In this document: in pieces, positions 35,500-46,983 of the stretch
Position numbering within the stretch: the stretch's first letter is position 1
Layout of the letters: each line of letters starts with the position of its first letter
Source of the DNA: Branchiostoma floridae
Lineage: Eukaryota; Chordata; Leptocardii; Amphioxiformes; Branchiostomatidae
Reading direction: 5' to 3'
DNA length: 64,000 bases
Assembly: GCF_000003815.2 (NCBI RefSeq)
Contig: NC_049980.1
Coordinates: 26,969,437 to 27,033,436 of the forward strand
The notes under the pieces: model-generated
Seen by the model: the letters and a program-made list of their open reading frames with translations, nothing else
What the model was told of the DNA's origin: nothing
Databases searched by the model: none
Position numbers and translations under genes: made by a program

Positions 35500-37559
35500 C
35501 GACGTTTTATGGGCCGGTGGCGGTGCGACAGGCCGTCAGATACCCGGTTGGTTCTCACAAGCCGGAGGGGTGTCTGTAGACTATTTTTCGCCGGGACCCA
35601 GGCTGAGTTTACGTCCGAGTTGAAATCAGGCTCGGGCTCCCAAATAGCCCGGCATCCGCAGCCACAGGGCCCCGCCCGAAGTGCTAAAGTGAAACAGCCC
35701 GTAAAATACCAAAAGGAGCCTGTTTTGTGACAAATACAGAATTCAACGTAGTGTATGAAAGTAATTGATGCGGAACAACACGATGTGCTCTAGCGAGCTG
35801 ATCGAGAACTACATGTACATGTACATCGTAGGAAGTGCAACTGTTTGATGCAACAAACATAGTAATTACCAAAGACAGTTCTTTGTAATTTTTTTTGTTA
35901 GGGATGCTCTGTGATCCATATATCCGTCATAAGGAGAGAAATCATAGAGCCGATTAACTTACCAAATTATCCATGCCACTAAGTTTATACCATATGGGTA
36001 GTGTTAGAAATGCAACAAGTTTGAATCCATGCATATTTGTTAGGTTAGTTGGAAAGAATTCACGTCATGATGAAGGTTTGTGTTATAATTAGATCGGAGG
36101 GAGAAAGATCGGAACAAAAGCAATGTTGTTACGTAGTATCCTACTAAACGGCCTTAAATCTATTTTATGCAGTGATCTAGGAGGGAATCAACAACCAGAA
36201 ACAATTAAAAACATGGCCGATGCGTGAGTTACAATGCTGTTCAAATGTCAGCAATGAAGAACTGTGTACAGTATCAAACGGAGAAAAATAGACACAACGT
36301 TACTTACTTACTAGGTCCTTGGTCACAGTTGATACTTTAGTCTCAGAAGTAAGAAGGGGCCTGACCTGTCCACGGACGGTCACTTGACAAAACAAGCGAT
36401 TATTCTGGGCACGTCTGTATTCTGAATTATACACAGTAATGAGACCAGTTGAACAACATAAAATTGCCAGCGGCTATGGATCGTTTCAAAAGATCTAATG
36501 ACAGTGAAGCGCTTGACGATTAGATTTTGAATGGTGCGAATCACACGACACTGGGCAACAGCTGAACTTTGCACGATGGCTGTTCAACGAGTTTTGTAAT
36601 TTTCCATCGTGGACCAATCAAACCGTACGTCGTATGTTCTCGGCCTAGGGGATGTAAACTGGGCCCTAACTACGGAACACGCAGCGTGACATGACCATGA
36701 AAACTGTTGCATAGGAACACAATAATTACCTAATTTCCATCTGATTAATCTATCGCAATTAGAATTGCATATGTCAACAACTTAAGTAAGGAAATGTGAA
36801 AGTGTTGTGACAGAGAACCACTAGGGTATATGTTCATTTGTAATTTGATGAGGAACTCGAATATACTCATGCGTGTTTAGGTCTAAAGTCCACATCTCTT
36901 ACTGTGCACATGATCATAGTTGTTGTATATGTGAGTCAAGGTGTGGTTACGTTTAGATCTGGCCTACAACTGACCTTTCTGTGGCTAAAGGCACGCCGCC
37001 TAAGTAACTTTTACGTCCCATCTGACCCGCACTCCGTCATCGTACACAATTAGAATTGTTTGTTTGTTTCACATAACAGGTAAAACCCCTTTAAGCATAA
37101 CCGGTTTTGTACAAGACAAGACTGTACACCACATCTGTCTAATGCAGCCGGGATGGACCCACTCACACCAGGATGGGCCCATACTATTTTTGATACGTGT
37201 GATGGGTTGTTTAACGTGCTCGAGGTAAACTTCTGGCGTACGTGCCACCCGAGAGGGCGACGTCCCTAAATGAAGCTTAAGGTTGTATCTCACTGCACTT
37301 GCGTCACGCTTGCGTCACTGCGGGGTTTGAAAGATACTCAACGAATTTCAGAGATAAAGATCGAATTTTCTTACCTTTTGTGTAAGTGCTTACTGCTTCC
37401 TTCTCCCTTCCCTCCCTCCATCCATCCCCCTTCCTCAACCCGTCTATCCCTCTCTCCCCCTTCTATCCATCATCAATACCACCACCCCTCCCCGTTTTTA
37501 CCTTTGCTGAGAAAGCTATTTTTCGGGTCTATCTGTCTCTACCGTAGATTCCACTAGTA
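35500..37559. other. Intergenic tract, no gene recognised
   Basis: No supportable exon. A pyrimidine-rich stretch lies at 37390-37500. The sequence may hold the upstream region of the pentraxin-like gene and of the glycosyltransferase gene, which diverge from here, but no promoter element stands out. Confidence 0.4.
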
Positions 37560-37699
37560 TTGTATTGACTGAAATTGTTGCAATATACCGTATATGTGTA
37601 GTATTAGACCGTACCTTTTGTTGTATATACATTACCATACATTGTTACTGATGCAATTTTTGCGCAATAAACTGATAAACTCTATCTACCTGTCTGTCT
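37560..37699 (+). mobile_element. LINE 3' tail running into the assembly gap
   Basis: GCAATTTTTGCGCAATAAACTGATAAACTC followed by CTGTCTGTCT is the form of a CR1/L2-type 3' end with a simple-repeat tail; the N run starts inside that tail. No coding part is visible. Confidence 0.4.
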
Positions 37700-37799
37700 N
37701 NNNNNNNNNNNNNNNNNNNNNNNNNNNNNNNNNNNNNNNNNNNNNNNNNNNNNNNNNNNNNNNNNNNNNNNNNNNNNNNNNNNNNNNNNNNNNNNNNNN
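37700..37799. other. Assembly gap (100 N)
   Basis: Exactly 100 N, the usual placeholder length, so true size is unknown. It may hide the first exon or promoter of the glycosyltransferase gene. Confidence 0.99.
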
Positions 37800-37843
37800 G
37801 ACCAGTGCAAAATGTGGAAATAGCATTGGAACGGGTTTGGCAG
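37800..37843 (+). other. Possible upstream exon of the glycosyltransferase gene (partial, begins in gap)
   Basis: The sequence after the gap ends GGTTTGGCAG|GTAGGT, a good donor. Spliced to the acceptor at 37950 it keeps an open frame in phase with the ATG at 37976 (residues KCGNSIGTGLA then ANEVESVHD). It is therefore either a 5' UTR exon or an N-terminal extension whose start lies in the gap. Confidence 0.35.
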
Positions 37844-37975
37844 GTAGGTGCGCGTATGATAGTGTTAGTTACTTATGTTTGTTATTTATTGATTTCACTG
37901 ATCGTCTTACGGTGTACAAATATTCATGGCATGATTTTTGTTGCTGTAGCCAACGAGGTGGAGTCTGTACACGAC

Positions 37976-40900
37976 ATGGCTGGTACACAGCATGCTAACT
38001 TTAGGCAGAACTGCTGCACTGGAAGGTACCGACAACTCATGGTGACGGGTGTGGTTGCCACCGTGAGCTTGTTGATTATCGGCGGATACTATCAATGGGA
38101 CGAAGTCACCCGTACATCACGTTATGAAGTGCTCACAGAAAGTATCAAGAAGATTCCTTTCACATGGAGAAACGAAACACTAAGGTACTAGTAATATGAC
38201 TAAGGTATATTTAGGCTCTAACTTCGACCTCTTTTTAAGTGTAGTCCTGCGGTCCTAAATTTGTCATCTATTACTAACATCGACTATCATAATTCCACCA
38301 GCTGCCATAATACCGCCACCTCAAAAAACGTTAGTAAAGAGGTCTTCCCAAGATTGTCTTGAACACCAAATGTTAAATATCCTAATAGTAATACAATTCA
38401 GATATTTAGGTGTTGAAGACAATGTTGAGTAGGCCTCTATAACAACGTTTTTTGAGGTGGCGGTATAATGGCACCTGGTGGAATTATGCGAATTGTATGT
38501 TTCATACATCAATCTACCTGATGAAATTGTCTAGCGATATTCGCCAAGTACAAACGTGATGTTGTTGTTCTGTACCTAACGTGACCAAAATCGGGGGATT
38601 GTTTCAATCGGTTTTGTTTTATTCGTGGTTCGCCCCCTACGTTATACTGTTTCAAGGTGACATGTCTAAATACAGCAAACATGTAAGCATGTATGGACAG
38701 GACCGAACACCCTCTATAACATCTAAATGTATGTACTTCTTGAACTTCTTTTTGACGCAAATATCTATCTCCAAACAGTTTGTCCGTTCTGTTTTCCAGT
38801 CTCCTGTATGGTAAAAGCCATTGTGATTGCTCCAGGGCTTCACAAAACCTGTGGAAGGCAGTCGACGAAAAGGACAGAGATGCCACTATCGAACGCCGGA
38901 CAAAGGAGCTTGCAAAATACAATCGAAGGTATGAAACGTCTTGTATAATGTACAATACTAACGATTCATAATTAATGCTATTTCTTAAGATATTGATACC
39001 TATTTTTGTGACGTAACATATTCACGATTCGGTACTTAGCTACTTATCGCTGACTTATACATATCTTGCTATTACTGAATGGCCAATTTTGTTTTGAGTA
39101 ACATTAACGATTCAGTGAGGCCATAGCAAGTAAATTTTATGGATGACACTAGGGCGCGCTTTAATTTTTGCCTGATTTGAGTGATGGTTGCTACACCCTT
39201 TATTACTTCTCACAAAGTACGCGTCTACTTTTTATCAACTACATGTTGACGATTCCGTTACAACAGAGTCGAGTCATTCGAGGACACGCCGATGATAGTG
39301 GACGGGTCGGTTCCGCTCAGCTACCCGGTCCGTGGTCTGGCGGTGGTCCCAGAGGGAACTATGCACATTCCGGGTGTTGTACCATGACTTATACCCACAT
39401 CATGTTCACGTCATGCCACTATCAAGGAACTAATTGTGCTTTATAACTATATATAAAAAGAGAGTTTCCGTACTTTGAAAATATTAATACAATGGATAAA
39501 TTTCTATTTTTGTTGCGCATAAATAAACCCTGTAACGTTAAATCAAATATGAGTTCCTATATACGCTTGTACAAAGAAGCGAGAAGATGTTGACCATCCA
39601 GTTAACTTAGCATCATCCAATATTTAAATTGCTTTTCTGCACATGTCTGTTACGTCACACTATCAGTGACAGTACCTAGCCCGTGGAGGCATGGATGTAC
39701 AATAAAGGCCTTTCATTCATTTATTCAATAAAAAATACACCATGATAACCTGCCTTCATGTATATGTTTATATATACGTTTACCTAGCTCACGTAGACTA
39801 TATTATAGATTGTTTGCTTTAAGGTTCTCCTTTACACTGACTATAGACGAGCTGGCTTTTGAGCGACGGTTAAATGACCACAAATACAACCAAACAAGTG
39901 TTTTCTGTACGTTCTGCTTTGTTGTCTATCATATCACAGTTTTATGAAGTCAAAGGTCAGAAAAACCCTATTCTAGTCGCTAAGCTGTCTCGATCCAGTG
40001 TTAAGGGCTGGCTTATATTAAAACAGAATGTTTCAGGAAAATGTTCATATACGGAGTGTGCACGTTTTCAGGGCTTGCTGTCCAGGAGAAAATCATCCGA
40101 CAAAAATATGAAGTAAGTTGCAGGAAGTCATATCTCCGGCAATATAATCAAATCAGACGACTGTAGATTTAAGGTGCAAATATATCTAAATGCAAATATC
40201 GTTTACCTTTCTTTTGAACGTTTTTTAAACATTCCTAGTAGTTCTTTTTTTGTATTTCGTCTATAACGTCGTTCTTCTTTGTCAATTTAGTTTGTGGTAC
40301 CTCCATTTTGCACACAGGTTCAACTAGAGACAGCCGACCTTGGTGTTCTGGACACCATTGCGGAAGTAGGGCGGGTGCAGGTGGAAGGACTGCGCACCAA
40401 ATCTTTAACCATTCGTAGCGAAAGCCTCTCGCGCCTGAATCGACAGCTTCAGTTCGTCGTGTACACCAACACCGTGTACGACATTGATGCCACAGAAATC
40501 AGTAAGTTCCAACAGCGTAAATGAACCAGTTTGCTCAGATATTTCACACAGTCAGGAGATAATGTAACATGAGAATATGAGAACGTGTCGATACAACAAA
40601 AGGCTTACAACTATACACAAAATATACATAAAATGTAAATACAGCGATGAATATGATCACTTATGTCATGAAAACATAAAATGATCGGAAACTTGGCTAC
40701 GGTTGATCATTTCTCTATTCTACTTGTCTCTTCATCAATTCTCGAAAAGCTTGCTATCACCATCTACAATAAAACACTATTCATACTTGCAAAATAATCA
40801 AGTATCATTAGTGATGCATCACTGATCATGGCCATGCAAGGCCTTGGCCATACACTTGTACGTTGTTTCAGTTACCTTTAGGTACCTCGACCACACAGTC

Positions 40901-43156
40901 AGCATTCCTCTCCGGATACGAGTTCGCCGTGCTCCGTTCCTCTACGACCCAGGTCCAGGTACATGTCAAATTGTGATGACTTCATTGTATGTAGTACAAG
41001 TGTCCACCGGATTTTATCTGTTTAATCTACATTTTTCGCGATCGTGATGATTTATGGTCTCTAATGACTAGGATCTGGATAGATGATTGAACGAGACTTA
41101 GCAGTAATATGGTACATTTGGTAGCTAGTGAGGAACAGAGTAGCACTGACACGGCGTAGCTTAGTTGAGTGGTCAAAAAGTGGACACGAAATTACTCCAC
41201 ATTATTATTCAAGGAATGTCCTTCTAACGTAGAACTTTTCCCTTAGAAATTTCAGTAGGAGAACCAGGAAGGATCTTCTTTGGGATAGGAGTTAGTAACT
41301 GTCATGTTATCCTAAAAATCACTGGTGAATAATGAGTCTGATAATCTGTGAAATTTGTTTGAAGAAGCACAGATTTTTCACATTCTATTTCCTTAAACAC
41401 AGATAATGACATCAGTGCAAAGGTGACTGTCGTCACCAAAACGTTCCTCAGGTATGCCTCCATCCGGGCACTTCTTTCCAGCATCCGGGAATTCTACCCC
41501 AACATCCGGGTAATTGTGGCAGACGACAGTCGCCCGGTGGAAGATCTTCAGGCAGAAAACGTCGACCATTATGTCATGCCGTTTGCCGCAGTCAGTGCCA
41601 TTTGCACTTATCATATATATATATATGCTATTTTGTCATACCAAACATGGTAACAAACAGTTCGTTTCCAGAAATATTAGAACAGAATACATAGGAAATA
41701 CAATGTAGCGCCTTTTTAGACATTTGCAGAAATGAATAAAAATGAAAATTTGCAGAAATGAATAAAATGAAAACGATATGAAAGGGCAAAGGAAAGCGTC
41801 GTCAACATGCACAAATTATGTGAATCAATGAGCTAGACTCAGGTTGTATTTTTAGATATGATAATGGTTCTGTGTCATGACTTCAGGAAGAGGTGTGAAT
41901 AACGTATAGATGTACACTTGTAGAAAACGGCTAAGACACAAAATTCCACTTTGATTGATGCAATTTCATACAGGGCTGGTTTGCTGGCAGGAATTTGGCG
42001 GTCTCACAAGTCACCACACCCTACCTCTTATGGGTAGATGACGACTTCGTTTTTATACCAGAGACTAAATTAGAAAACCTTGTGGAGGTCCTTGAGAACA
42101 CCAGGCTGGACTTGGTAAATATTCAGAAATGTTTCCGTTCATTAACCACCGGACTTCAAACTGACTTTCCCTGACTTTTCTCGTTAGAACGTTATGTTTA
42201 CAGTTAAATTTTGCATGTCTATTCCAAATGCACAATTGCATGATCGGTTTTTGTAGCAGACGTGGCCGACAACCCAACTTACGGATATGTTTTGGGGGTG
42301 AGCAAGAAAAATTTGGATTCTAAAAGAATCATTTCTGACTGAGCGCAAATGTAATTGTTTTTAGGTTGCTGGTACTGTGGGACATAATGGAATAAAATTC
42401 ACCAAGATGGACATCGTCCCCGGCGATGAGAACGGTGACTGTCTGCGCATCCACGATCTCCGGAACTGGGGCCAGGTGCCGGGATTCCCGCAGTGCTATC
42501 TGGCCACTAGGGTCACCAACTTTTTCCTGGCCAGGACGGACAGTGTCCGTGCCGTCGGGTTTGACCCTGTGTACACGAGAAGTGCGCACACACGTAAGAG
42601 ACTACATCTCACTATTGCTGCAGACCATGTATCCTAGCTGAGCCATATATGCATATCAGTTTTCAAAGCCCACCAAGTGACCGATATAGTGGTTCTAGCC
42701 AAAAAATCCTACGGCATGAACGTAAGGTGGGCCTCAAATCCACCCGTCCCTCCAGCCGGTCTGAATAGGATTACTAAATTAACATCAATTCATGAATGAA
42801 CACATGTAAGTGTAAACCTTTTTGGGGGTTAGATTCAAGTTACTAATAGATACAAACCATTTGAATAAATGGCTGTTGTAAATGATTGCTTACCCTGAAC
42901 ACGTCGAGGAGCTTACTGTCCAGAATCATCTTTTTATCTAACCTATTTTTTGTTGTTGACAGAATTCTTCATGGCAGCGATTGGCAGACTGCGAATTGCC
43001 GCATGTGATCACGTGAGAATTGACCACGTCAGTAATAAACCACCGGAGTACAAGAAGTTCCGCAATGCCGGAGGAGACTACGAGAAAGTCAACCGACAGC
43101 GTCAATATTTCAAACATAACATTCAATGTTGGATTGATCATAAGAATTTACCATAA
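37976..43156 (+). CDS. B4GALNT1: Beta-1,4-N-acetylgalactosaminyltransferase, B4GALNT1/GM2-synthase-like (10 exons)
   Basis: Exons: 37976-38184, 38800-38928, 39267-39373, 40072-40112, 40318-40501, 40872-40958, 41403-41590, 41974-42114, 42365-42593, 42963-43156; 1509 nt, 502 aa, all phases agreeing. (Human B4GALNT1 is 533 aa.) Type II membrane layout: short cytosolic N-terminus, anchor at about residues 21-39 ([19 protein letters not shown]), then lumenal stem and catalytic domain. Family blocks seen: [101 protein letters not shown] and WVDDDFVF (Asp337-339, the DXD-type metal/UDP-sugar site). The family moves GalNAc from UDP-GalNAc to sialyl-lactosyl acceptors in the Golgi (ganglioside GM2/GD2 or Sda synthesis); the acceptor here cannot be told from sequence. 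The usual S-E-F-F near the C-terminus reads T-Q-F-F. Exon 6 may end at 40952 instead of 40958. The true N-terminus may lie upstream in the gap. Confidence 0.88.
38288..38488. mobile_element. ~200-bp foldback/MITE-like element in intron 1 of the glycosyltransferase
   Basis: Starts CATAATTCCACCAGCTGCCA and ends with the near-exact inverse TGGCACCTGGTGGAATTATG. The arms continue through TAATACCGCCACCTCAAAAA / TTTTTTGAGGTGGCGGTATA and on to ATTGTCTTGAACACC / GGTGTTGAAGACAAT, so almost the whole 201 bp folds back. No coding capacity. Flanking target duplications are not obvious. Confidence 0.85.
39655..39735 (+). mobile_element. Short LINE-like 3' tail in a glycosyltransferase intron
   Basis: GTGGAGGCATGGATGTACAA TAAAGGCCTTTCATTCATTT ATTCAATAAAAA resembles a degraded LINE 3' end (AATAAA plus short tail) in the intron between exons 3 and 4. 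No coding sequence precedes it. Confidence 0.3.
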
Positions 43157-43252
43157 GTGAAGAGCAGCAAATGCATGATTAATTTTTGCATTTTGGAATT
43201 GTCTCTTGATGCTCCAATGATAATCAATTGGCATAGAGATGTTTTGTAAATA

Positions 43253-45082
43253 CTAGAAAGGCCGACATTTGCTTGGGTGCAAATACAGCATATTTCAGCC
43301 ATACCCATTCCCACGCAACATTGGACTGTTCCAAGTCACCCCTGCGCAAAAATGCAATATTATAACTGTAAGTTATCTCCAAAAGAGAACTAATATTGTG
43401 AATTGATTCCAGGTCAAAACAGAGCTTGCCCAATATGCCCCGGGCCCATATGGAAGAATATAATCTTCCACAGGAGCGCCTATGCATAACTGATTGGTTT
43501 TTAGAATTGCGGCAGCTCCTATTTTTCCGAGAATGAAAAATTTAGGAATATTAAGAAGATTTTCATCATGAAATTACATGACGCCATTCAACAATTTCCA
43601 CTTCGATAACTAGGTCTAAGTACCGTCATAATCTCCTTGTGATGTGGGTACATTTATTATTGCAGTGAACTTTTTTTTAAAGCAAGTAGGGCATACGTTT
43701 TGATAATTGTCAAGCAGGTGCAGGTACTGTGTAGTAGGAGTGTTTTTTTTTTTTTCAAGCTAAAAACTTCAATCTTCTTCTTGTTTTGTATGAGCCATTA
43801 CATAAACGGAGACGTCTCGAATTTTTACAAGAATTTTACCACTCTGTCGCTTCATTTCTTTTCTGAAAAATCCCAGGACCAACAACTTAACTTGATTTGG
43901 CTTTATCTATATATTTCATTTTCCTTCGAATTCTTTGTTAAGTATATGCCCCTGCATACCACTGTTAAATTGTTTTACTTTGTATGCAATCCGCTGAGCC
44001 ATCGGACGTAATCTTATCTGAGTGTTATAATTTCCTGCTCGTAGCGTGCGAGACCTGGAGGATAGGTGTTTCTACCTTGTTCGGGGGTTTCTTTTCGGTG
44101 GTCAGTGTTGATACTCTGGTACTGAGAGTGTTTTATTGTGCTCAAACTCTGGCAGTTAAAGTTACTTACAATTTGAATGTACAAAGTTTACGTCAAAAAA
44201 GAACAACAACAACACTAGAAGTACATACATTTGTTCGGGAAAAATACATCCGTTCTCGCCACTGTCAAACTTACGTATCAAAACTAAACGCAAACTGTCC
44301 AATTTTCCCTGTCCAAATCTGCCGAAAATGATTGATAGTGCCATGCGGAATGTTGGTAAAGTCATCGACACTAACGTTCAATGCACACGTACCGTCCGCT
44401 ACCGCTCAAATGACCCTGTCTGAACTCCAAATCCTCGCAAACTACAATTTCAAACCGGGCACAGGGTACCATCTGGCCACTGTAAGGCTGTAATATGCAT
44501 CTGTTTGTGTGTATACGGGATTGCAAGGCCCCGCTTATGAATATTAACTAACATTCGCCTTTCTCGTCGCTGATTGGCTGGCGTCCATAAAGTAATTAAC
44601 TCTCGCTCTCCCCAGACTGCTGGCACCTGGCACGTGTGGGCTCTGGGGTCACTGGAGTTCACGGGAGAAGACCGAAAGAAAACCAATTTCCCCTCAGAAA
44701 AGTGCAGAAATTAATAATTTGAAATTGGTTTATGCAAAAAATTTTACTTGGATCATTTTAACAACTATCTAATGCCTATCTACACCAAATTTAAGGTCAT
44801 TCCATTGTAATTCAAGGGAACAGGGAGCCACAATATACCGTTTTGGTCAAAACATGACCTTTAAACTTCAATAAAATCATTTTAGAGGCAGATATGAAAC
44901 AAATGAGAAAAACACACCTCGGTATTGACCCACTCTACCTTTGTGCCAAATTTCAGGTCATTAGGTCAAGGAACGACGGAGATGAATCGCTTTGAAGATT
45001 TGACAGGAGAAAGAAAGAAAGAAAGAAACATTACGAATATAATATATTTCACCATACCATATATGGTATGGCTGAAATATAA
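43253..45082 (+). mobile_element. CTAGAAAGGCC-family repeat, copy 3 (first of a tandem pair)
   Basis: Begins CTAGAAAGGCCGACATTTGC with GCATATTTCAGCCATACC and TTGGACTGTTCCAAGTCACC, and ends with the hairpin TATTTCACCATACC / GGTATGGCTGAAATA (45045-45080) preceded by a short (GAAA)n. It starts 97 bp after the glycosyltransferase stop codon, so it probably lies in or ends that gene's 3' UTR. Positions 43795-44010 hold a decayed LINE 3' ORF/UTR piece (NFYKNFTTLSL, DQQLNLIWL, then TTTTACTTTGTATGCAATCC). Minus-strand frames such as 43224-43487 are shadows shared by the copies. Confidence 0.85.
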
Positions 45083-46983
45083 CTAGAAAGGCCGACATTT
45101 GCTTGGGTGCAAATACAGCATATTTCAGCCATACCCATTCCCACGCAACATTGGACTGTTCCAAGTCACCCCTGCGCAAAAGTGCAATATTTAAACTGTA
45201 AGTTATCCCCAAAAGAGAACTAATATTGTGAATTGATTCCAGGTCAAAACAGAGCTTGCCCAATATGAACCGGGCCCATATGGAAGAATACAATCTTCCA
45301 CAGGAGCGCCTATGCATAACTGATTGGCTTTTAGATTTGCGGCAGCTCCTATTTTTCCGAGAGTAAAAAAAAAACGCATCTTCCATTCAGAAGATTTTCA
45401 TCATGAAATTACATGACGCCATTCAACAATTTCCACTTCGATAACTAGGTCTAAGTACCGTCATAATCTCTTTGTGATGTGAGTACATTTATTATTGCAT
45501 TGAACTTTTTTTTAATCAAGTAGGGCATACGTTTTAATAATTGTCAAGCAGGTGCAAGTGTTGTGTAGTAGGAGTGTGTTGTTGTTGTTGTTGTTTTTTT
45601 CAAGCTAAAAACTTCAATCTTCTTGTTTTGTATGAGCATAAACGGAGACGTCTCGAATTTTTACAAGAATTTTACCACCCTGTCGCTTCATTTCTTTTCT
45701 GAAAAATCCCAGGACCAACAAGTTAACTTGATTTGGCTTTATCTACATATTTCATTTTCCTTCGAATTCTTTGTTAAGTATATGCCCTGCATACCACTGT
45801 TAAAGTGTTTTACTTTGTATGCAATCAGCCATCGGACGTAATCTTGTCTGAGTGTTGTAATTTCCTGCTCGTAGCGTGCGAGACCTAGAGGATAGGAGTT
45901 TCTACCTTGTTCGGGGGTTTCTTTTTGGAGGTCAGTGGTGATACTCTGGTACTAAGAGTTTTTTATTGGGCTCAAACTCTGGCAGTTTAAAGTTACTTAC
46001 AATTTGAATGAACAAAGTTTACGTCAAAAAAGAACAACAACAACACTAACGTTAGAAGTACCTACATTTGTTTGGGAAAAAATACATGCATTCTCGCCAC
46101 TGTCAAACTTACGTATCAAAACTAAACGCAAACTGTCCAATTTTCCCGCGTTTTCTGCCAAGTAACATTTTCTCGATTGTCTCAACTAACCCCCAAAGTC
46201 AAATCTGCCAAAAATGATTGATAGTGCCATGCGGAATGTTGGTAAATTCATCGACACAGACTTGTATTCTGACGTTCAATGCACGCGTACCGTCCGCTAC
46301 CGCTCAAATGACCCTGTCTGAGCTCCAAATCCTCGAAAACTACAATTTCAAACCGGGCACAGGGTAACATATAGCCACTGTAAGGCTGTAATATGCATCT
46401 GTTTGTGTATAAACGGGATTGCAAGGCCCCGCTTATGAATATTAACTAGCATTCGCCTTTCTCGTCGCTGATTGGCTGGCGCCCATAAAGTAATTAACTC
46501 TCGCTCTCCCCAGACCGATGGCACCTGGCACCTGTGGGCTCTGGGGTCACGGGAGTTCACGGGAGAAGGCCGAAAGAAAACCAATTTCCCCTCAGAAAAG
46601 TGCAGAAATTAATAATTTGAAATTGGTTCATGCCAAAAATTTTACTTGGATCATTTTACCAACTATCTAATGCCTATCTACACCAAATTTAAGGTCATTC
46701 CATTGTAATTCAATGGTACAGGGGGTCAAAATATACCGTTGTGGTCAAAACGTGACCTTTAAACTTCAATAAAATCATTTTAGAGGCAGACATGAACAAA
46801 ATGAGAAAAAAGCACCTCGGTATTGACCCACTCTACTCTTGTGCCAAATTTCAGGTCATTCGGTCCCGGAACGACGGAGATGATTCGATTTGAAGATTTG
46901 ACAGGAGAAAGAAAGAAAGAAAGAAAGAAAGAAACATTACGAATACAATATATTTCACCATACCATATATGGTATGGCTGAAT
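45083..46983 (+). mobile_element. CTAGAAAGGCC-family repeat, copy 4 (second of a tandem pair)
   Basis: Starts at the very base where copy 3 ends (...GAAATATAA|CTAGAAAGG) and repeats it over about 1.85 kb with scattered substitutions and small indels, for example an extra ~60 bp near 46145-46205. It ends at the hairpin 46951-46983 and a decayed end (GGTATGGCTGAATAAATAG). The LINE-derived piece recurs at 45650-45840. Copy 3 and copy 4 look far more like each other than either looks like copies 1 or 2. Confidence 0.85.

Noticed and set aside
35311-35730. Poly-Val (plus) and poly-Thr (minus) frames
   Set aside because: Caused by the (TAG)n microsatellite.
43224-45386. Matching minus-strand frames at 43224-43487 and 44961-45386, with a similar one at 25879-26157
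   Set aside because: They recur because the CTAGAAAGGCC repeat recurs; lengths differ, stops fall at different places, and no protein family matches.
26061-46983. Canonical Helitron (5' TC, 3' hairpin plus CTRR)
   Set aside because: The 3' ends are AATATAAC, not CTRR, and the 5' end is CTAG. Only a Helentron/HINE-like relation remains possible, as a hypothesis.
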